Shown here piece by piece: positions 45,410-55,742 of a DNA stretch of 64,000 nucleotides. How positions within the stretch are numbered: position 1 is the stretch's first letter; the number at the start of each line of letters is the position of its first letter. Made by a program: the position numbers and the translations under genes. The DNA comes from Pseudomonas sp. R84 (GTDB lineage Bacteria; Pseudomonadota; Gammaproteobacteria; Pseudomonadales; Pseudomonadaceae), in assembly GCF_009834515.1 (NCBI RefSeq), contig NZ_CP019426.1, positions 4,701,501-4,765,500 of the forward strand. Reading direction: 5' to 3'. The notes under the pieces were generated by a model. That model saw nothing but the letters and a program-made list of their open reading frames with translations. It was not told the origin of the DNA and searched no databases.

Positions 45410-46339
45410 TTAGACCAGCTTCTCCAGCTCAGGTACTGCTTCGAACAGATCCGCCACGAGACCGTAATCGGCCACCTGGAAGATCGGCGCTTCTTCGTCC
45501 TTGTTGATCGCAACGATCACTTTGGAGTCTTTCATACCGGCCAAGTGCTGGATCGCGCCGGAGATACCGACGGCGATGTACAGCTGTGGCGCAACGATCT
45601 TGCCGGTCTGACCGACCTGCATGTCGTTCGGTACGAAACCTGCGTCGACCGCGGCGCGCGAAGCACCGACGGCAGCGCCCAGCTTGTCGGCCAGGGCGTA
45701 CAGGTGTTTGAAGTTGTCGCCGTTCTGCATGCCGCGGCCGCCGGAAACGACGATCTTGGCAGCGGTCAGTTCCGGACGGTCGGACTTGGCCAGCTCCTCG
45801 CCAACGAAGCTCGAAGTGCCCGCGTTGTGCGCAGCAGCGACGGCTTCAACAGCAGCCGAACCACCTTCAGCAGCAACCGGGTCGAAACCGGTGGCACGCA
45901 CGGTGATCACTTTGATTGGCGCGGTCGACTGTACGGTAGCGATGGCGTTACCGGCGTAGATCGGACGCTTGAAAGTGTCAGCGCTTTCGACCGAGATGAT
46001 CTCGGAGATCTGGTCAACGTCCAGCTGCGCAGCAACGCGCGGCAGGATGTTTTTGCCGTTGGAGGTAGCGGCAGCCAGGATGTGGCTGTAGCCAGCGCCC
46101 AGCTCTGCAACCAGAGGAGCAACGTTTTCCGGCAACTGATGCGCGTAAGCGGCATTGTCAGCGTTGAGGACTTTGCTCACGCCAGCGATTTTCGCAGCGG
46201 CTTCCGCCACGGCGCCAGCGCCCTGACCTGCAACCAGAACGTGGATGTCGCCGCCGATTTTGGCAGCAGCAGCCACGGTGTTCAGTGTGGCCGGGGCCAA
46301 CACTTTATTGTCGTGTTCAGCGATTACCAAGATAGTCAT
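45410..46339 (-). CDS. etfA: Electron transfer flavoprotein alpha subunit
   Basis: EtfA binds FAD and passes electrons from acyl-CoA and other dehydrogenases to the ETF-ubiquinone oxidoreductase. The 309-residue protein has the FAD-binding C-terminal signature [20 protein letters not shown] followed by [12 protein letters not shown]. It begins two bases after the etfB stop in one operon. The partner oxidoreductase gene is divergent. Confidence 0.97.
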   Translation of the reverse strand: MTILVIAEHDNKVLAPATLNTVAAAAKIGGDIHVLVAGQGAGAVAEAAAKIAGVSKVLNADNAAYAHQLPENVAPLVAELGAGYSHILAAATSNGKNILPRVAAQLDVDQISEIISVESADTFKRPIYAGNAIATVQSTAPIKVITVRATGFDPVAAEGGSAAVEAVAAAHNAGTSSFVGEELAKSDRPELTAAKIVVSGGRGMQNGDNFKHLYALADKLGAAVGASRAAVDAGFVPNDMQVGQTGKIVAPQLYIAVGISGAIQHLAGMKDSKVIVAINKDEEAPIFQVADYGLVADLFEAVPELEKLV

Positions 46340-46341
46340 GG

Positions 46342-47091
46342 TCAGATTACCTTCGCTTCGTTTTTCAGTTTCTCGACCAGTTCAGCCACCGACTTGACCT
46401 TGATGCCTGCGCTGCGTGCCGCCGGCGCTTCGACTTTCAGGGTCTTGTTGGTGGAGGCGGTGGAAACGCCCAAAGCGTCCGGAGTCAGCACTTCAAGAGG
46501 CTTCTTCTTGGCTTTCATGATGTTTGGCAGAGACGCATAGCGCGGCTCGTTCAAACGCAGGTCAGTGGTGACGATTGCCGGCAGTTTCAAGGAAACTGTC
46601 TGCGCGCCGCCGTCGATTTCGCGGGTCACGGCAACGCTGTCGCCAGAGACTTCGACTTTCGAGGCGAACGTGCCCTGACCGTAGCCGCTCAGTGCCGCGA
46701 GCATCTGGCCGGTCTGGTTGTTGTCGCTGTCGATGGCCTGTTTGCCGAGGATCACCAGCTGCGGCTGTTCCTTGTCGACCACAGCCTTGAGCAGCTTGGC
46801 CACGGCGAGCGAGGTCAGATCTTCAGCGGATTCGACGAGGATGGCACGGTCGGCACCCAGAGCCAGTGCGGTACGCAGCTGCTCCTGAGCGGTGGTCGGG
46901 CCGATGGAGACGACGACGATTTCAGTCGCAACACCTTTCTCTTTCAGGCGTACGGCTTCTTCCACTGCGATTTCGCAGAACGGGTTCATCGACATCTTGA
47001 CGTTGGCGAGATCGACGCCGGAATTGTCCGCCTTGACGCGAACCTTGACGTTGTAATCCACAACGCGTTTGACAGCTACAAGAACCTTCAT
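46342..47091 (-). CDS. etfB: Electron transfer flavoprotein beta subunit
   Basis: EtfB binds AMP and pairs with EtfA. The 249-residue protein begins [20 protein letters not shown] and has the ETF-beta signature [20 protein letters not shown]. It heads the etfBA operon. Upstream is a 551-base region shared with the divergent ETF-ubiquinone oxidoreductase gene. Confidence 0.97.
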   Translation of the reverse strand: MKVLVAVKRVVDYNVKVRVKADNSGVDLANVKMSMNPFCEIAVEEAVRLKEKGVATEIVVVSIGPTTAQEQLRTALALGADRAILVESAEDLTSLAVAKLLKAVVDKEQPQLVILGKQAIDSDNNQTGQMLAALSGYGQGTFASKVEVSGDSVAVTREIDGGAQTVSLKLPAIVTTDLRLNEPRYASLPNIMKAKKKPLEVLTPDALGVSTASTNKTLKVEAPAARSAGIKVKSVAELVEKLKNEAKVI

Positions 47092-47470
47092 GGATTCCTC
47101 GTTACTCTCCGGTGAAAAGAAAGTCGCCTAGGCGAACCTGGCGGTTGATGCTCATCAGGCTAAAAGGGCACCTCTAAAAACGCCGACCGGGGTGCGAGGT
47201 GATTGCACGGCGTTGAGGGGTGCGACCGTTCGTCAGTGGTGACCGACAAGTCATTGATCCTCACGCGGTGTAAACTGCGCGCCAGACTGCGCTGCGCATC
47301 ACCTTCTATTTGCCTGTGCCCTGTCTTTAGACGTGCTCTTGAAACCACCAGTCTGCCTACGACGAGCGCAAAACCGCCCGTATCTTGACCGGAACGCCTA
47401 TTCCGGTCAATACAGCAAAATGACCATTCATAAGCCGCGCTTCTTTGATTTCTCTGGGCTGGAGCCAATT

Positions 47471-47484
47471 CAAACAAACGTTTG
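47471..47484. promoter_or_regulatory. Predicted PsrA-type operator
   Basis: CAAAC-AAAC-GTTTG exactly fits the reported Pseudomonas PsrA consensus (G/C)AAAC-N2-4-GTTT(G/C). Symmetry extends to CCAATTCAAAC / GTTTGTATTGG (47465-47475, 47480-47490, 10 of 11 pairs). PsrA is a fatty-acid-responsive TetR regulator of beta-oxidation, which feeds electrons to ETF. Confidence 0.72.
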
Positions 47485-47486
47485 TA

Positions 47487-47515
47487 TTGGACGCTAGGAG
47501 TGGTGTAGATATAAT
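47487..47515 (+). promoter_or_regulatory. Sigma-70 promoter of the ETF-ubiquinone oxidoreductase gene
   Basis: TTGGAC (47487-47492) and a perfect TATAAT (47510-47515) are 17 bases apart. The -35 box overlaps the extended arm of the PsrA-type operator, a geometry that favours repression. About 120 bases of leader follow before the start codon. Confidence 0.8.
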
Positions 47516-47642
47516 GCGCCGCCTAGAGAGAAAGGTCTGTTCTCCAATATTCCCCTTGACGTTAACGTAAAGGAATAGCGGATGCGACATCAAACCTCCA
47601 AATTAGAAAAAAAACTGTTGAGCCTTGAGTAGGAGATAGCCT

Positions 47643-49307
47643 GTGGAACGCGAATACATGGAATTCGACGTGGTCATCGTCGGTGCCGGCCCCGCTGGCC
47701 TGTCCGCCGCCTGCCGTCTGAAGCAGAAGGCCGCCGAAGCCGGTAAGGAAATCAGCGTCTGCGTGGTCGAAAAAGGCTCCGAAGTCGGCGCACATATCCT
47801 GTCCGGTGCCGTGTTCGAACCACGCGCTCTGAACGAACTGTTCCCGGACTGGAAGGAACTCGGCGCGCCGCTGAACACGCCAGTCACCCGCGACGATATT
47901 TTCGTGCTGAAAAACGCCGAAAACGCGCAGAAGATTCCAGACTTCTTTGTGCCCAAGACCATGCACAACGAAGGTAACTACATCATCTCCCTCGGCAACC
48001 TGTGCCGCTGGCTGGCTCAGCAGGCCGAGAACCTTGGCGTAGAAATCTACCCGGGGTTCGCTGCTCAGGAAGCGCTGATCGACGAGCAAGGCGTGGTACG
48101 CGGGATCATCACCGGTGATCTGGGCGTCGACCGCGAAGGCAACCCGAAAGAAGGCCTGTACACCCCGGGCATGGAACTGCGTGGCAAATACACGCTGTTC
48201 GCCGAAGGCTGCCGTGGCCACATCGGCAAGCAACTGATCAAGCGCTACAACCTCGACAGCGATGCCGACGCCCAGCACTACGGCATCGGTCTGAAAGAAA
48301 TCTGGGAAATCGATCCGGCCAAACATCAGCCAGGTCTGGTGGTGCACACCGCCGGCTGGCCGCTGGACATCATGGGCACCGAAAACACCGGCGGCTCGTT
48401 CCTTTATCACCTGGAAAACAATCAGGTGGTGGTCGGTCTGATCGTTGACCTGTCCTACAGCAACACCTACCTGTCGCCGTTCGACGAGTTCCAGCGCCTC
48501 AAGCATCACCCGGTGCTGGCTCAGTATCTGGAAGGCGGCAAGCGCATCAGCTACGGCGCCCGTGCGATCTGCAAAGGTGGCCTGAACTCGCTGCCGAAAA
48601 TGGTCTTCAAGGGCGGCGCGCTGATCGGTTGCGACCTCGGCACCCTGAACTTCGCCAAGATCAAAGGCAGCCACACCGCGATGAAGTCGGGCATGCTCGC
48701 CGCTGAATCGGTGGCTGATGCACTGTTCGCGGAAAAGGACGGCACTGAAGAACTGACCACTTATGTGGACGCGTTCAAGAAGAGCTGGCTCTACGACGAA
48801 CTGTTCGCCAGCCGTAACTTCGGCCCGGCGATCCACAAGTTCGGCGCCATCGTCGGCGGCGGTTTCAACTGGCTGGACCAGAACATCTTCGGCGGCAAAC
48901 TGCCGTTCACCCTGCACGACACCAAGCCGGACTACGCTTGCCTCAAGCTCGCGGCCGACTGCAAGAAGATCGACTATCCGAAGCCGGACGGCAAACTCAG
49001 CTTCGACAAACTCAGCTCGGTGTTCATCTCCGGTACCAACCACGAAGAAGAACAGCCGTGCCACCTGAAGCTGACCGACCCGAGCATCCCGATCAGCAAG
49101 AACCTGCCGCTGTACGACGAACCGGCACAGCGCTACTGCCCGGCCGGCGTGTACGAAGTGATCACCAAGGAAGACGGCGAGAAGCGCTTCCAGATCAACG
49201 CCCAGAACTGCGTGCACTGCAAGACCTGTGACATCAAGGACCCTTCGCAGAACATCACTTGGGTCACGCCGGAAGGCGCTGGCGGCCCGACTTATCCGAA
49301 CATGTAA
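47643..49307 (+). CDS. Electron transfer flavoprotein-ubiquinone oxidoreductase
   Basis: ETF-QO takes electrons from ETF and reduces ubiquinone at the inner membrane. The 554-residue protein opens with a FAD motif (FDVVIVGAGPAGLSAACRL) and ends with the single [4Fe-4S] cluster motif QNCVHCKTCDIKDPSQ, a further Cys in RYCPAGVYEV. The start is a GTG with TAGGAG eight bases upstream; MEREYMEFDV is the family N-terminus. It is divergent from etfBA. Confidence 0.96.
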   Translation: MEREYMEFDVVIVGAGPAGLSAACRLKQKAAEAGKEISVCVVEKGSEVGAHILSGAVFEPRALNELFPDWKELGAPLNTPVTRDDIFVLKNAENAQKIPDFFVPKTMHNEGNYIISLGNLCRWLAQQAENLGVEIYPGFAAQEALIDEQGVVRGIITGDLGVDREGNPKEGLYTPGMELRGKYTLFAEGCRGHIGKQLIKRYNLDSDADAQHYGIGLKEIWEIDPAKHQPGLVVHTAGWPLDIMGTENTGGSFLYHLENNQVVVGLIVDLSYSNTYLSPFDEFQRLKHHPVLAQYLEGGKRISYGARAICKGGLNSLPKMVFKGGALIGCDLGTLNFAKIKGSHTAMKSGMLAAESVADALFAEKDGTEELTTYVDAFKKSWLYDELFASRNFGPAIHKFGAIVGGGFNWLDQNIFGGKLPFTLHDTKPDYACLKLAADCKKIDYPKPDGKLSFDKLSSVFISGTNHEEEQPCHLKLTDPSIPISKNLPLYDEPAQRYCPAGVYEVITKEDGEKRFQINAQNCVHCKTCDIKDPSQNITWVTPEGAGGPTYPNM

Positions 49308-49325
49308 GTCGAACCGCTGAACAAC

Positions 49326-49351
49326 AAGGCTCCCGATTTGGGGGCCTTTTT
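49326..49351 (+). terminator. Rho-independent terminator after ETF-QO gene
   Basis: AAGGCTCCC / GGGGGCCTT (49326-49334, 49340-49348, one T-G pair) with a five-base loop and a T run. Outer CAAC / GTTG complementarity extends it. Confidence 0.82.
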
Positions 49352-49404
49352 GTTGCCCAAAATTCCTCTGACACCACAAAACTACTGTGGGAGTTATCAT
49401 CGAA

Positions 49405-50295
49405 TCAGGCGGCGCGCTCGTCACCCGGGCTGCGTTCGAAGTAGCGCTTATACTCGCGGCTGAATTGCGAAGTACTCTGATACCCCACCCGATGCGCCAC
49501 CTGCGCCACACCCAGCCCTTCCGCCACCAGCAACGTCTGCGCCTTCAATAACCGCAAACGCTTCAGATACTGCACCGGCGACAACAACGTGCTGCGTTTG
49601 AAGTGTTCATGGAATGTCGACACGCTCATATTCGCGCAACCGGCCAGCGTCTCCACGTTCAACGGCTCGGTGTAATGCGCATGCAGATGACTGATCGATG
49701 CCGCCACCCGGGCGAACTGCCCCTGCTGCTCAACCAGCGCGCGCAACACATCCGCTTGTGGCCCACGCAACGCGACGAATAACAACTCGCGCACCCGCGC
49801 CGGCCCGAGAATCTGGCATTCCAGCGGATCGTGCAGGCAACTGAGCAAACGTTCGACACAGCCACGCATATCATCGTCGAGCACCACCGAGGTCATCGAC
49901 TCCGGTGTCTGTGCCGGAATATGCCGCCCCGGCGCCAGCCCCATGGCCAGCACCAGCTCACCGAGCAACACCCGATCAATCGCCACCGACACGCCGAGCA
50001 ACGGCGCATCCGGCAAGGCGAAGGTCTCACATTCGAACGGCACCGGCAGCGCCTGAATCAGGTAATGCCCGGCACCGTATTCCATGGTGCGCGGCCCGAG
50101 AAACGCCAGTTTGCTGCCCTGGGCGATGATCATCAGGCTCGGCTCATAAATGTGCGGGCCACGGGCGACGTCGCAACTGGCGCGCAACACTTGCACACCG
50201 GGCAGCCCGGTCCGACTGTAACCATCGCGTAGCGCCAGCGGTTCGATCAGCGAAACCAGCCGGGCATTGGCATCAAGATGACGGGTCAATTGCAT
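49405..50295 (-). CDS. AraC-family transcriptional regulator
   Basis: A 296-residue regulator with an N-terminal AraC-type ligand domain (residues 1-190) and a C-terminal double helix-turn-helix (LNVETLAGCANMSVSTFHEH and LGVAQVAHRVGYQSTSQFSR). It is divergent from the alcohol dehydrogenase gene and is its likely activator, as seen for this gene pair in other pseudomonads. The start is uncertain: ATG at 50295 with GAAGAG upstream, or GTG at 50310. Confidence 0.9.
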   Translation of the reverse strand: MQLTRHLDANARLVSLIEPLALRDGYSRTGLPGVQVLRASCDVARGPHIYEPSLMIIAQGSKLAFLGPRTMEYGAGHYLIQALPVPFECETFALPDAPLLGVSVAIDRVLLGELVLAMGLAPGRHIPAQTPESMTSVVLDDDMRGCVERLLSCLHDPLECQILGPARVRELLFVALRGPQADVLRALVEQQGQFARVAASISHLHAHYTEPLNVETLAGCANMSVSTFHEHFKRSTLLSPVQYLKRLRLLKAQTLLVAEGLGVAQVAHRVGYQSTSQFSREYKRYFERSPGDERAA

Positions 50296-50487
50296 CGAAT
50301 TGCTCTTCACAAAAAATCACGAAAACAAGGGATGAAAGCATCATCGCAGATCCTTTTGCCAATGCGACCGATCAACCCCGTATACCGGAGGATTAGGCAT
50401 GAGACCCGGAGGAATCGTCATGGTCGGACCGACAGTCGGCGCCCAGAATGCGCCGCCTCACTTGTTCCTGCTTTTGCGAGGTTTCAC

Positions 50488-51540
50488 ATGTACACAGCCA
50501 TCGGTTATGCCGCCCAATCGGCCACCACCCCCCTCGCCCCGATGAAGTTCGAACGTCGCAGCCCGCGCGCCGACGACGTCGCCATCGAAATTCTTTACTG
50601 CGGCGTTTGCCACTCCGACATCCACCAGGCGCGCAACGAATGGGGCATCGCCGTTTACCCGCTGATGCCCGGCCATGAGATCGTCGGAAAAGTCACCGCG
50701 GTCGGTGCGAATGTCACCCAGCACAAAGTAGGCGATCTGGTCGGCGTCGGCTGCATGGTCGACTCCTGCCGCACCTGCGAAGCCTGCCAGTCGAACCTTG
50801 AGCAATATTGCCTCGAAGGCCCGACCATGACCTACGCCACCCCGGATCGTGTCGATGGTAGCAACACCATGGGCGGTTATTCGGACAGCATCGTCGTCAG
50901 CGAGCATTTCGTCGTACGCATTCCGGAAAAACTGGCGTTAGCCAGCGCCGCGCCAATCCTCTGCGCCGGTATCACCACCTACTCGCCGCTCAAGCACTAC
51001 GGTGTGAAAGCGGGCGACAAAGTCGGGATTCTCGGCATGGGCGGCCTCGGCCACATGGGCATCAAATTCGCCAAGGCCATGGGCGCCGAAGTCACGCTAT
51101 TCACCCGCTCGGCGAGCAAGGCTGAAGAAGGTCGCCGTCAGGGTGCCGATCACGTGATCGTTTCCACCGACGGCGAGCAGATGAAAGCCGCTGCCGGTTA
51201 CTTCGACTTCCTGCTCGACACCATTCCGGTGCAGCACGATCTCAACCCGTACCTCGACACCCTGCGCTTCGACGGCGTGCACATTCTGGTCGGTCTGATC
51301 GAACCGATCGATCCACCGGTCCACGCTGGCAAACTGGTGATGAGCCGCCGCGTATTGGCCGGCTCGTTGATTGGTGGCGTTGCTGAAACCCAGGAAGTGC
51401 TGGATTTCTGCGCAGAACACAACATCACCTGCGACATCGAAATGCTCGACATCCGCCAGATCAATGAGGCTTATGCGCGCATGATCGCTGGCGACGTGAA
51501 GTACCGTTTCGTCATCGACATGGCGACCCTCAAGGTTTAA
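50488..51540 (+). CDS. Zinc-dependent NAD(P)-dependent alcohol dehydrogenase (YahK/cinnamyl type)
   Basis: A 350-residue medium-chain dehydrogenase for aldehyde/alcohol conversion. Catalytic zinc ligands are in CGVCHSDIHQ and GHEIVGK; structural zinc Cys are in CRTCEACQSNLEQYC; the cofactor loop is GILGMGGLGHMG. The ATG at 50488 has GCGAGG eight bases upstream; the longer open frame from 50278 is not supported. Its stop overlaps that of the convergent IclR gene by four bases. Confidence 0.93.
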   Translation: MYTAIGYAAQSATTPLAPMKFERRSPRADDVAIEILYCGVCHSDIHQARNEWGIAVYPLMPGHEIVGKVTAVGANVTQHKVGDLVGVGCMVDSCRTCEACQSNLEQYCLEGPTMTYATPDRVDGSNTMGGYSDSIVVSEHFVVRIPEKLALASAAPILCAGITTYSPLKHYGVKAGDKVGILGMGGLGHMGIKFAKAMGAEVTLFTRSASKAEEGRRQGADHVIVSTDGEQMKAAAGYFDFLLDTIPVQHDLNPYLDTLRFDGVHILVGLIEPIDPPVHAGKLVMSRRVLAGSLIGGVAETQEVLDFCAEHNITCDIEMLDIRQINEAYARMIAGDVKYRFVIDMATLKV

Positions 51541-52340
51541 ATCTTTAGACCGAGTTCCGCCGATAGCCGGGCTGTGACCCCTTTGATCAGGGGAATCAGC
51601 TCGGCCATTTTTTCCAGCGGCATGTACGGCACGGTGCTGGCGATACTGATTGCCGCCACAATGCCCTTGCTCGCATCGCGAATCGGCGCCGCCACGCAGC
51701 GGATCGACGGTTCGTTGTCCTCCAGATCGAACGCGTAGCCACCGGCGACGTATTCGGTCATGCGCTGCTCAAGCTGTTCCCACGACTGTTGGGGATGCTG
51801 CGGCCAGAACTGACTTTTCCCACCTGCCGGCAGGCTGATGTCGTACAGACGTTGCCAATCTTTCGGCGAGTCATCGAGCATCAACGCCTTACCGATACCG
51901 GTGCGTGCCAGCGGCATGCGATGGCCGACCCGCGAGCGCATTTCCGGGCCGTTGCGCCCCGGATTTTTCAGCAGATACAGCACCTCATCGCCTTCACGAA
52001 TGCCTAAGTGCACAGTGTCGCCGGTCAATGCCGACAACTCGTCCAGGTAGGGTGCGGCCAAGGTCACCAGCGGCAATTCTTCGCGCGCCTGGAAACCCAG
52101 TTCGATCAGCTTCGGCCCGAGCAGATAACCGACTTGCGGCACCACGCGCAGGTAGCGCTCGTCGACCAGGCAACTGGCCAGACGATGGGTGGTGCTGCGC
52201 GTGGTGCCGATCAGCCGGGCAATCTCCTTGAGATCGCGGGCGCCGCTGGCCACCGCTTGCACCACACCCAAGCCACGTAACAGCGTCTGGGTGCCGGTGG
52301 GCGCGGCGTCCTTGGTTTTTTCCGGAGCGTCTTCCTGCAT
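51537..52340 (-). CDS. IclR-family regulator, probable dgo operon regulator
   Basis: A 267-residue IclR protein. The winged helix is near residues 20-75 (DLKEIARLIGTTRSTTHRLA); the effector domain follows (RMPLARTGIGKALMLDD, SIRCVAAPIRDASKG). It lies 61 bases after dgoT on the same strand, so it may be the last gene of the operon and its regulator. In E. coli the galactonate regulator DgoR is a GntR protein, so this is a different solution. The start at 52340 has AAAGG upstream. Confidence 0.88.
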   Translation of the reverse strand: MQEDAPEKTKDAAPTGTQTLLRGLGVVQAVASGARDLKEIARLIGTTRSTTHRLASCLVDERYLRVVPQVGYLLGPKLIELGFQAREELPLVTLAAPYLDELSALTGDTVHLGIREGDEVLYLLKNPGRNGPEMRSRVGHRMPLARTGIGKALMLDDSPKDWQRLYDISLPAGGKSQFWPQHPQQSWEQLEQRMTEYVAGGYAFDLEDNEPSIRCVAAPIRDASKGIVAAISIASTVPYMPLEKMAELIPLIKGVTARLSAELGLKI

Positions 52341-52401
52341 ATCCAGCCTTTTACCGTTGAGCGAAGGAACGGGCGGCATTATGGTCGCCCGACGCAGACC
52401 A

Positions 52402-53712
52402 CTACAACTCGATACGCTCGACCTTGCCGACCAGCAGCACGTAGGACAAAGCGCCGATCAGTGCGAGAACCGCGATATAGGTGATCGCCGGCGCGAAGGA
52501 ATCGCCGCTGGCAAGAAAGCCGATAACGATCGGCGTGGCAATCGCCGACAGGTTGCCGATGAAGTTGAACACCCCGCCCGTCAGCCCGAGCAAACGCGCC
52601 GGCGCCAACGTCGACACCAGCGACCAGGTGATCGAGGCCAGACCGTTGCCGAAGAACGCCAGCGCCAGAAAGGCAATCACCAGGGGCGTCGACTCAACGA
52701 AGTTGGCACCGATGATCGAGGTGGAAATCAGCAGCCCGCCAATGATCGGCAACTTGCGCGCAAAGCCAACGGTGTAGCCGCGACGGATCAAGAAGTCGGA
52801 AAAGAACCCCGAACACAACACGCCAACGAACGCTGCGAGAAACGGCAGCGACGCCAACAGGCCGGACTTGATGAAGTCCATGCCGCGATACTTCACCAGA
52901 TAAGTCGGGAACCACGTCAGGAAAAACCACAGCGTCGAGTTCAGGCAGAACTGGCCAAGGTAGATGCCCCACAACTTGCGTTTGGTCAGGACGATGCCCA
53001 AGTCGGTCCAGCTGAATTTGGCTTTGATCTTGGCGGACTCTTGTTGAATATCGACCAGACCACCACCCTCGCGGATCAGATCGATTTCCGCCGCGTTGGC
53101 ACCTTTGAAATCCCGTGGCTCGCGATACACCGCGTACCAGATCGCTGCCCAAATGATGCCCACCGCGCCGGTCGCGACAAAGACCATGTGCCAGCCGAAT
53201 TCGTGTTGCAGCCAGGCCAGAACCGGGGTCAAAAATGCCAGGCCGACGAACTGACCCGAGGTGTAGAAACCGATGGCCGTGGCGCGTTCACGCTCGGGGA
53301 ACCAAGTAGTGACCACGCGACTGTTGATTGGATACGCCGGGGCTTCCAGTGCACCGACCGCCATGCGCAAGACAAACAACGCGATGAAACTGGCGGCGAA
53401 ACCAAGCATCACTGTGGCCAGCGACCACAGCAGCAACGCGACGCTGTAAAGAATGCGCGGCGGCACACGATCGACCAGCCAGCCGCCGGGGATCTGCATG
53501 GCGGCGTAGGTCCAGCCGAACGCAGAGAAGATCAGGCCGACGTGAATCGGATCGATGCCCAACTCACTGGTCAGCGCCGGCGCGGCAATCGACAGGTTGC
53601 TGCGGTCGAGGTAGTTGATGACCACGGTGATAAACAGCAACACCATGATGAAAAACCGCTTGCGGCTAGGCGTGACTAAAGACGCCTGCCCGGTGAGGGT
53701 TTGCGGTTGCAT
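52402..53712 (-). CDS. dgoT: MFS D-galactonate transporter
   Basis: A 436-residue proton symporter of the anion:cation symporter branch of MFS, with twelve hydrophobic helices. Landmarks are YLDRSNLSIAAPAL in the first helix region, GWTYAAMQIPGGWLVDR and FPERERATAIG in the second loop. The position after dgoD supports D-galactonate as substrate; other hexonates are possible. A REP pair lies between it and dgoD. Confidence 0.88.
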   Translation of the reverse strand: MQPQTLTGQASLVTPSRKRFFIMVLLFITVVINYLDRSNLSIAAPALTSELGIDPIHVGLIFSAFGWTYAAMQIPGGWLVDRVPPRILYSVALLLWSLATVMLGFAASFIALFVLRMAVGALEAPAYPINSRVVTTWFPERERATAIGFYTSGQFVGLAFLTPVLAWLQHEFGWHMVFVATGAVGIIWAAIWYAVYREPRDFKGANAAEIDLIREGGGLVDIQQESAKIKAKFSWTDLGIVLTKRKLWGIYLGQFCLNSTLWFFLTWFPTYLVKYRGMDFIKSGLLASLPFLAAFVGVLCSGFFSDFLIRRGYTVGFARKLPIIGGLLISTSIIGANFVESTPLVIAFLALAFFGNGLASITWSLVSTLAPARLLGLTGGVFNFIGNLSAIATPIVIGFLASGDSFAPAITYIAVLALIGALSYVLLVGKVERIEL

Positions 53713-53780
53713 GAGAGATGCCTCTTCTTATGTTTATTGAGGTCATGACGCAAATCTCCCATCCATGTGGAGATTAAACC

Positions 53781-53884
53781 TGTGGGAGCGACGGTGCGAC
53801 GATTCGACCTGCTCGCGAAGGCGTCGGATCAGTCACATCGATGTCGGATGTGACATAGCATTCGCGAGCAGGCTCGCTCCCACA
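53781..53884. repeat. REP pair with one expanded arm inside the dgo operon
   Basis: Left arm 53781-53819 has the same 16-base insertion as the arm at 33885-33923; the right arm 53861-53884 is the normal 24-base form. It lies between dgoD and dgoT and may reduce dgoT expression relative to the upstream genes. Confidence 0.85.
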
Positions 53885-53907
53885 GGGGGCACAGGTGATT
53901 CAGCGAC

Positions 53908-55056
53908 TCACCACTCGGCAAAGCTGCCATCGGCATGGCGCCAGATCGGGTTACGCCAGCGATGCCCGACTGCTGCGCGCTCGATCACGTATTCCTCGTT
54001 GATCTCGATGCCCAGACCCGGCCCGTTCGGAATCTTCACAAAACCTTTGTCGTAATCGAACACCCGTGGATCTATCACATAGTCGAGCAAGTCGTTGCTC
54101 TCGTTGTAATGGATGCCCAGGCTCTGCTCCTGGATAAACGCGTTGTAACAAGCAGCGTCCAGTTGCAAACACGCCGCCAGCGCAATCGGCCCCAGCGGGC
54201 AATGCAGCGCCAGAGCCACGTCGTAGGCTTCGGCCATGTTGGCGATCTTGCGGGTTTCGGTGATGCCGCCGGCGTGGGAGGCATCCGGCTGGATGATGTC
54301 GACGTAACCTTCGCTCAACACGCGTTTAAAGTCCCAACGCGAGAACAGCCGCTCACCGAGGGCAATCGGCGTGCTGGTCAGCGGTGCCAGTTCTTTCAAG
54401 GCCTCGTAGTTTTCGCTGAGCACCGGCTCTTCGATAAACATCAGTTTGTACGGATCGAGCTCCTTCATCAGCACCTTGGCCATCGGCTTGTGCACGCGGC
54501 CATGGAAGTCGACACCGATGCCGACGTTCGGCCCGACCGCATCACGCACAGCGGCAACGTTGGCCAGCGCCAGATCGACTTTTTCGAAAGTATCGAGGAA
54601 CTGCAACTCTTCGGTGCCGTTCATCTTTACCGCAGTGAAACCACGGCTCACCGCCTCTTTCGCCGCACGTGCGGTGTCGGCCGGACGGTCACCGCCAATC
54701 CACGAATACACGCGAATCTTGTCACGCACCTGACCGCCGAGCAGATCGCTGACCGACACCCCGAGCGCCTTGCCCTTGATGTCCCACAGCGCCTGATCGA
54801 TACCGGCCAGCGCACTCATGTGAATCGCGCCGCCCCGGTAGAAGCCACCGCGATAGAGCACGGTCCAGATGTCTTCGATGTTGCGTGGGTCTTTGCCGAT
54901 CAGGTAGTCGGACAATTCTTCGACGGCGGCCGCGACGGTGTGCGCGCGGCCTTCGACCACGGGTTCACCCCAACCGGTCACGCCTTCATCGGTTTCGACT
55001 TTGAGGAAACACCAGCGCGGCGGCACGATGAAGGTGGTGAGTTTGGTGATTTTCAT
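53908..55056 (-). CDS. dgoD: D-galactonate dehydratase
   Basis: DgoD dehydrates D-galactonate to 2-dehydro-3-deoxygalactonate. The 382-residue length equals E. coli DgoD. Enolase-superfamily residues are visible: Asp and His in [10 protein letters not shown], Glu in [10 protein letters not shown], Glu in [10 protein letters not shown], and the His in [12 protein letters not shown]. The start is [15 protein letters not shown]. It follows dgoA after about 46 bases. Confidence 0.95.
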   Translation of the reverse strand: MKITKLTTFIVPPRWCFLKVETDEGVTGWGEPVVEGRAHTVAAAVEELSDYLIGKDPRNIEDIWTVLYRGGFYRGGAIHMSALAGIDQALWDIKGKALGVSVSDLLGGQVRDKIRVYSWIGGDRPADTARAAKEAVSRGFTAVKMNGTEELQFLDTFEKVDLALANVAAVRDAVGPNVGIGVDFHGRVHKPMAKVLMKELDPYKLMFIEEPVLSENYEALKELAPLTSTPIALGERLFSRWDFKRVLSEGYVDIIQPDASHAGGITETRKIANMAEAYDVALALHCPLGPIALAACLQLDAACYNAFIQEQSLGIHYNESNDLLDYVIDPRVFDYDKGFVKIPNGPGLGIEINEEYVIERAAVGHRWRNPIWRHADGSFAEW

Positions 55057-55102
55057 CTTTTTGTCTCTCTTGTAGATGCAGCGCACACAGCGCCAAAAAG
55101 TC

Positions 55103-55723
55103 TTAGCGAAGGGCCTTCCAAGCAGCCACGTAGGCCTTGGCGTTCACCGCCACTTGCTCCGGCGTCATGCCCGGTTTGAACAGCCCGGAACCGAGGCCGA
55201 AACCTTTCACGCCGGCGTCGATAAACGCCTGCATGTTGTCCGGAGTGATACCGCCGACGGGCGCCAACACCGTCCCGGACGGCAACACCGCGAGCCAGGC
55301 TTTGACGACCGCCGGGCCCATCTGCTCGGCCGGAAACATCTTGAGAATGTCCGCGCCCTCCTCCAGTGCCGCGAAGGCCTCGGTCGGCGTGGCGACACCC
55401 GGCGACAGAAACAGCCCCGCCGCTTTCGCCGCACGCAAGACCTTGGCGTCACTGTGCGGCATGACAATCACTTGGCCGCCGGCTTCTTTCACCAACCCGA
55501 CCTGTTCCGGGGTCAACACCGTGCCGGCACCGATCAGGCAATCGGCGGGCAGGGCCTTGCGCAGGATGCGGATACTTTCGTACGGCGAAGGGGAATTGAG
55601 CGGTACTTCGATGACGCGAAATCCGGCTGCATACAGGACTTCTCCGACAGCGGCGGCTTCCTGCGGATGCAGGCCACGCAGAATCGCGATCAGACCGTTT
55701 TGCGCCAATGCTTGCTTGAGCAT
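55103..55723 (-). CDS. dgoA: 2-dehydro-3-deoxy-6-phosphogalactonate aldolase
   Basis: DgoA splits KDPGal to pyruvate and glyceraldehyde-3-phosphate. The 206-residue protein is a class I aldolase of the KDPG family: Schiff-base Lys in [11 protein letters not shown], Glu in [11 protein letters not shown], phosphate loop VGGITPDN and GLGSGLF. The ATG at 55723 ([15 protein letters not shown]) fits the family; it starts 19 bases after dgoK. Together the four genes form a full galactonate route. Confidence 0.94.
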   Translation of the reverse strand: MLKQALAQNGLIAILRGLHPQEAAAVGEVLYAAGFRVIEVPLNSPSPYESIRILRKALPADCLIGAGTVLTPEQVGLVKEAGGQVIVMPHSDAKVLRAAKAAGLFLSPGVATPTEAFAALEEGADILKMFPAEQMGPAVVKAWLAVLPSGTVLAPVGGITPDNMQAFIDAGVKGFGLGSGLFKPGMTPEQVAVNAKAYVAAWKALR

Positions 55724-55742
55724 GTCAGGCCTCCAGTCAGGG

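Larger units (their letters stand above)
47092..47642. other. Divergent control region etfBA / ETF-QO
   Basis: No gene is supported in these 551 bases. The right part holds a sigma-70 promoter and a PsrA-type box for the oxidoreductase gene (listed separately). The region nearest etfB must carry the minus-strand promoter, which I could not place. Confidence 0.6.

Noticed and set aside
52189..53679. 496-residue plus-strand open frame
   Set aside because: It is antisense to dgoT and the IclR gene, with charged low-complexity shadow composition.
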